The notes beneath the pieces are model-generated. The model searched no databases, was not told where the DNA came from, and saw nothing but the letters and a program-made list of their open reading frames with translations. A stretch of 64,000 nucleotides of DNA from Isochrysis galbana (taxonomy: Eukaryota > Haptophyta > Isochrysidales > Isochrysidaceae), in NCBI GenBank assembly GCA_018136815.1, contig CM030932.1, positions 1,336,793 through 1,400,792 of the forward strand, given 5' to 3'. A program made the translations under genes and the position numbers. This document shows positions 61,601 through 64,000 of the stretch, one piece after another. The stretch's first letter is position 1, and each line of letters starts with the position of its first letter.

Positions 61601-62158
61601 CTGGTAAGAGTTTCGTGCCGGACCCCCCAAGTTTCGCGCAAAAGTTTTGCAAAGTTTCGCACCAATCCAAACATTTGTTGGCTGGCGCAGCCATGGCCTC
61701 CGGAGGAGGAGGACAACAAAGAGGAGGAGCAGCGGCCGGAGGAGGACGAGGACGAGGAGGCGGGGGCGGGGGAGGCGAGCAGCCGATGAGTCACTGTTAC
61801 TCTCCCGCAGCTCCACCTCCTCATTCTCATTCAGTTGCAAGCCCGTGATGCGCATGAGCTCCTTGGCTTGTGCTTGCAGAGTGCCCGTGGAGGAGAGCCC
61901 CGCACATGCGTTCATGTTCGCAATGTCCGCCGCCAATTGGCCGCCAGGGGGTGTGCCAAAGAACTGCCGGAGGGCATGCACCTGCATGACGAAGGAGGAC
62001 ATCTGCGCGGCGGGGGGGGCGCGGCGGGGGGCGCGAGGCGGGGGCGCGGGGGGCGGGGGCGGGCGGGGAACGGGCTTTTGGCGCCCTAGAAGATACATCA
62101 TTAAATTAAGAAAACATAGTAAATAGTAAAGACCCCGCGGCTTCTCAGAAACTATCAC
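61601..62158 (-). CDS. Uncharacterised minus ORF
   Basis: Minus frame with MIVSEKPRGLYYLLCFLNLM at the start, a Pro-rich stretch, then QMSSFVMQVHALRQFFGTPP, GGQLAADIANMNACAGLSST, LQAQAKELMRITGLQLNENE. The middle part looks like real helical coding sequence, but no domain is recognised; the ends are low complexity. Could be a transposon ORF or an exon. Confidence 0.3.
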
Positions 62159-62597
62159 AAGGTGTGGGAGTCGGCTTATTAGAAAATGTAGAAGGCCAAA
62201 ATCCCTGTTTTCTTAATGGTGCACCCTTACTGTAGTAGGGGATAAAGAAAGACGGATGAGAGAGCATCTGTAACACTATACTACAAAAGCCATACGGACA
62301 AAAAACATTTTTTCTGTTTTTGTTTTTGCAGTCCCGTCTAAAGTACTCCTACTGTTTTCCCCAAGCCCAAGTAGCAACTAGGCCACCGACCTCCCCCCCC
62401 CCCCCCCCCCCTCCCCCAGCGCCTCCCCCTTCCGGCATTGTCGTTGCAGAGAGGAAGGGGAGGCGGGGGGAGGGGAGGGAGGGAGGGGAAGTCGCCCGGC
62501 TCGACGAGAGCCGCCTGCTGTCGCGCCGCGGCGCTACTGTCCCCATCCTCCGCTTCCACGCACCCTCGCCCCTCATTGCTCGCCCCGAGTGATCGCG
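62159..62597. other. Upstream region of ankyrin gene
   Basis: A C-run of about 20 (62394-62412) and G/A-rich DNA precede the start. No other gene. Confidence 0.45.
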
Positions 62598-63958
62598 ATG
62601 AGTGACGAGGAGAATGCGGAGCATGCTGCCGATGAGGCCGTCGCAGCCGACCCAAAGCCCGTCGAGCTCACCGAGCATGAGAAGAAGTTCCTTGTTGCGT
62701 GCTCCGCTGGTAACAAGGTTCAGATCGAGCACTACACCAAAGAGCAAGGGCTAAGCGCCAACCTGAAGAGCGCCAAGTACGGGCTGCAGCCGCTCCACCT
62801 AGTTTGTGGCGCCGGAGCTGTCGACTGCGCCAAGATCCTCGTCGAGCACGGGGCAGACATCAGGGCGGCCGACCCAATGGGACTCACGCCGCTCCATTGG
62901 GTGAGCAGCCAGCCTCATAGCATACTCCTCAGCGGGAAAGAAATAGCCCGTGGCGCTGGCATTGCAAGCCAGATATGATGGGTGTAGGGAGGGTACGGGG
63001 TCGGCTTTGCGCCGGCACTCTGACGATATTCTGCTTGATGGACGAAGCCCAATCATGACCTGTTTGTTGGCAGGCTGCTGGTTGCCGCGAGCCGGAGATG
63101 ATTCGCTACCTCTTGTCAGCTGGTGCCTCCGATTGCCTCAACGCGGTGGACGAGGACGGGTCGACGCCACTGATTCACGCGGCTTATGCAAATCGGCCTG
63201 GCAACGTCGCGGTGAGCTCGCTGTTGCGATGACCGAACACCATCTCCATCTACTTTTTCCTTGGACGTTTGCACTCTATGAGACCATTATCTTGTCAGAT
63301 GTCATTCAGTATTGGTTATCTGCATCCAGCGCTGCATGCAAGCCATTCGAATACACCAGCACCCCAACTCTTAGCCCGCGGCGCGTGTGGTCCTTTCATG
63401 CAGGCGCTACTTGAGGCTGGTGCGGATCAAGATGTCCAGGACAAGTCGGGGAACACCGCCAAGAAGTGGGCCATTGAGAAAAAGCGCGGCGATGTATTGA
63501 ACATCTTTGATCCGAAAGAAGAAGGTGATGGTGAGCATGGGCTTGAAGAAACAACGCCGCAGCCGGCGTCTGTTTCTGAAGTGGACCCGGAGCCAAAACA
63601 TGAGGCGCCCACTCCCGAATCACGAGAGGGCCCGCCAGCCGGAGACAAGGCGCTAGTGGCTGAGAGCGGGGCGATGGCGGCTGACGGTGTGGCCAAGAGC
63701 GAGGGGACGGAGTTGGCAGCGGCCGAGGGCGAGGCCCCAAGGGCCGAGGTCCAAGGGTTCGAGGGTGAGGCGGTGGCGGCCGAGGGCGGGGCGGCGGTGG
63801 CCGAGGGCGAGGCGGCGGCGGCCGAGGGCGAGGCCCCGGCGGCCGAGGGCGAGGCGGCAGCGGCCGAGGGCGAGGCCCCGCCGGCCGAGGGCGAGGCGCC
63901 AACGCCAACAGGAGAAAGTGAGGTGCCGGCACAGCCCACTGAGTCGGAGGCCTCGTGA
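62598..63958 (+). CDS. Ankyrin-repeat protein with acidic Ala/Glu repeat tail
   Basis: Proposed CDS join(62598..62900, 63074..63211, 63404..63958), 331 aa; both introns phase 0, donors GTGAGC. Start MSDEENAEHAADEAVAADPK. About four ankyrin repeats: LVACSAGNKVQIEHY, GLQPLHLVCGAGAVDCAKIL, GLTPLHW|AAGCREPEMIRYLL, GSTPLIHAAYANRPGNVA|AL and LEAGADQDVQDKSGNTAKKW. The exon junctions restore the repeats exactly, supporting the splice model. From about residue 185 the tail is disordered and ends in tandem A-E-G-E-A units. Ankyrin repeats bind proteins; no enzymatic domain, so the partner is unknown. Confidence 0.88.
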
Positions 63959-64000
63959 ATAACGAGCTTGTGTCGAGGGCTATTCAGTCCTCGCCCACCT

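Overview
The window reads as nuclear DNA of a flagellated, plastid-bearing single-celled eukaryote, probably an alga with a complex (secondary) plastid such as a haptophyte or stramenopile. I infer this from spliceosomal introns, a TIC21-type plastid envelope protein and a DEAD-box helicase whose N-termini are both hydrophobic like signal peptides, a rotatin homologue (centriole/basal body), GC-rich coding DNA and a heavy load of transposon relics. No rRNA, convincing tRNA, operon or bacterial feature was seen. The lineage cannot be fixed from the sequence alone. Two 100-N assembly gaps are present (1382-1481 and 33863-33962).

Conventional genes, left to right: 3' end of a drug/metabolite-superfamily nucleotide-sugar/triose-phosphate transporter (3-305 +); TIC21/PIC1-like protein (4040-4807 -); PP1 inhibitor-3/PPP1R11 (6558-6914 +); three-exon MFS transporter (12149-14945 +); uncharacterised single-pass membrane protein, proposed three exons (19002-23162 -); rotatin, 2,817 aa (24721-33417 +); small tail-anchored protein (34985-35434 -); Aha1-N Hsp90 co-chaperone (37547-38415 +); membrane-anchored NEK-like kinase (39954-42034 +); DEAD-box RNA helicase (43520-46158 +); NUP160, six exons (50060-55694 -); FKBP-TPR immunophilin with a His-rich head (59272-60782 +); ankyrin protein with an acidic repeat tail (62598-63958 +). 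Splice models were built by hand from GT/GC-AG sites, phase agreement and protein continuity. They make a housekeeping set (plastid import, phosphatase control, nuclear pore, protein folding, basal body) with no sign of functional clustering.

The spaces between these genes are mobile DNA. Two retroposon families share the same roughly 20-bp palindromic 5' head, and several copies have 13-17 bp target-site duplications. A LINE reverse-transcriptase relic (15783-16110) is a possible source of the machinery. Two hAT relics lie at 7737-10694, one with an exact 8-bp duplication and one split in frame by a retroposon. A roughly 195-204 bp satellite occurs at two distant sites.

The most interesting signal is at two loci (about 1886-3100 on - and about 34621-36780 on +) that look like decayed Fanzor/TnpB-type (RuvC-fold, RNA-guided) nucleases: an IDPG motif, a shared SSKDWADY block, a GDGSF...DEYNTSS block, a Cys motif and a trailing RD. 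A second unexplained item is a repeated, possibly HTH-like domain (W-A-x-E-F-G-x-D) at 42.8 kb and 56.5 kb.
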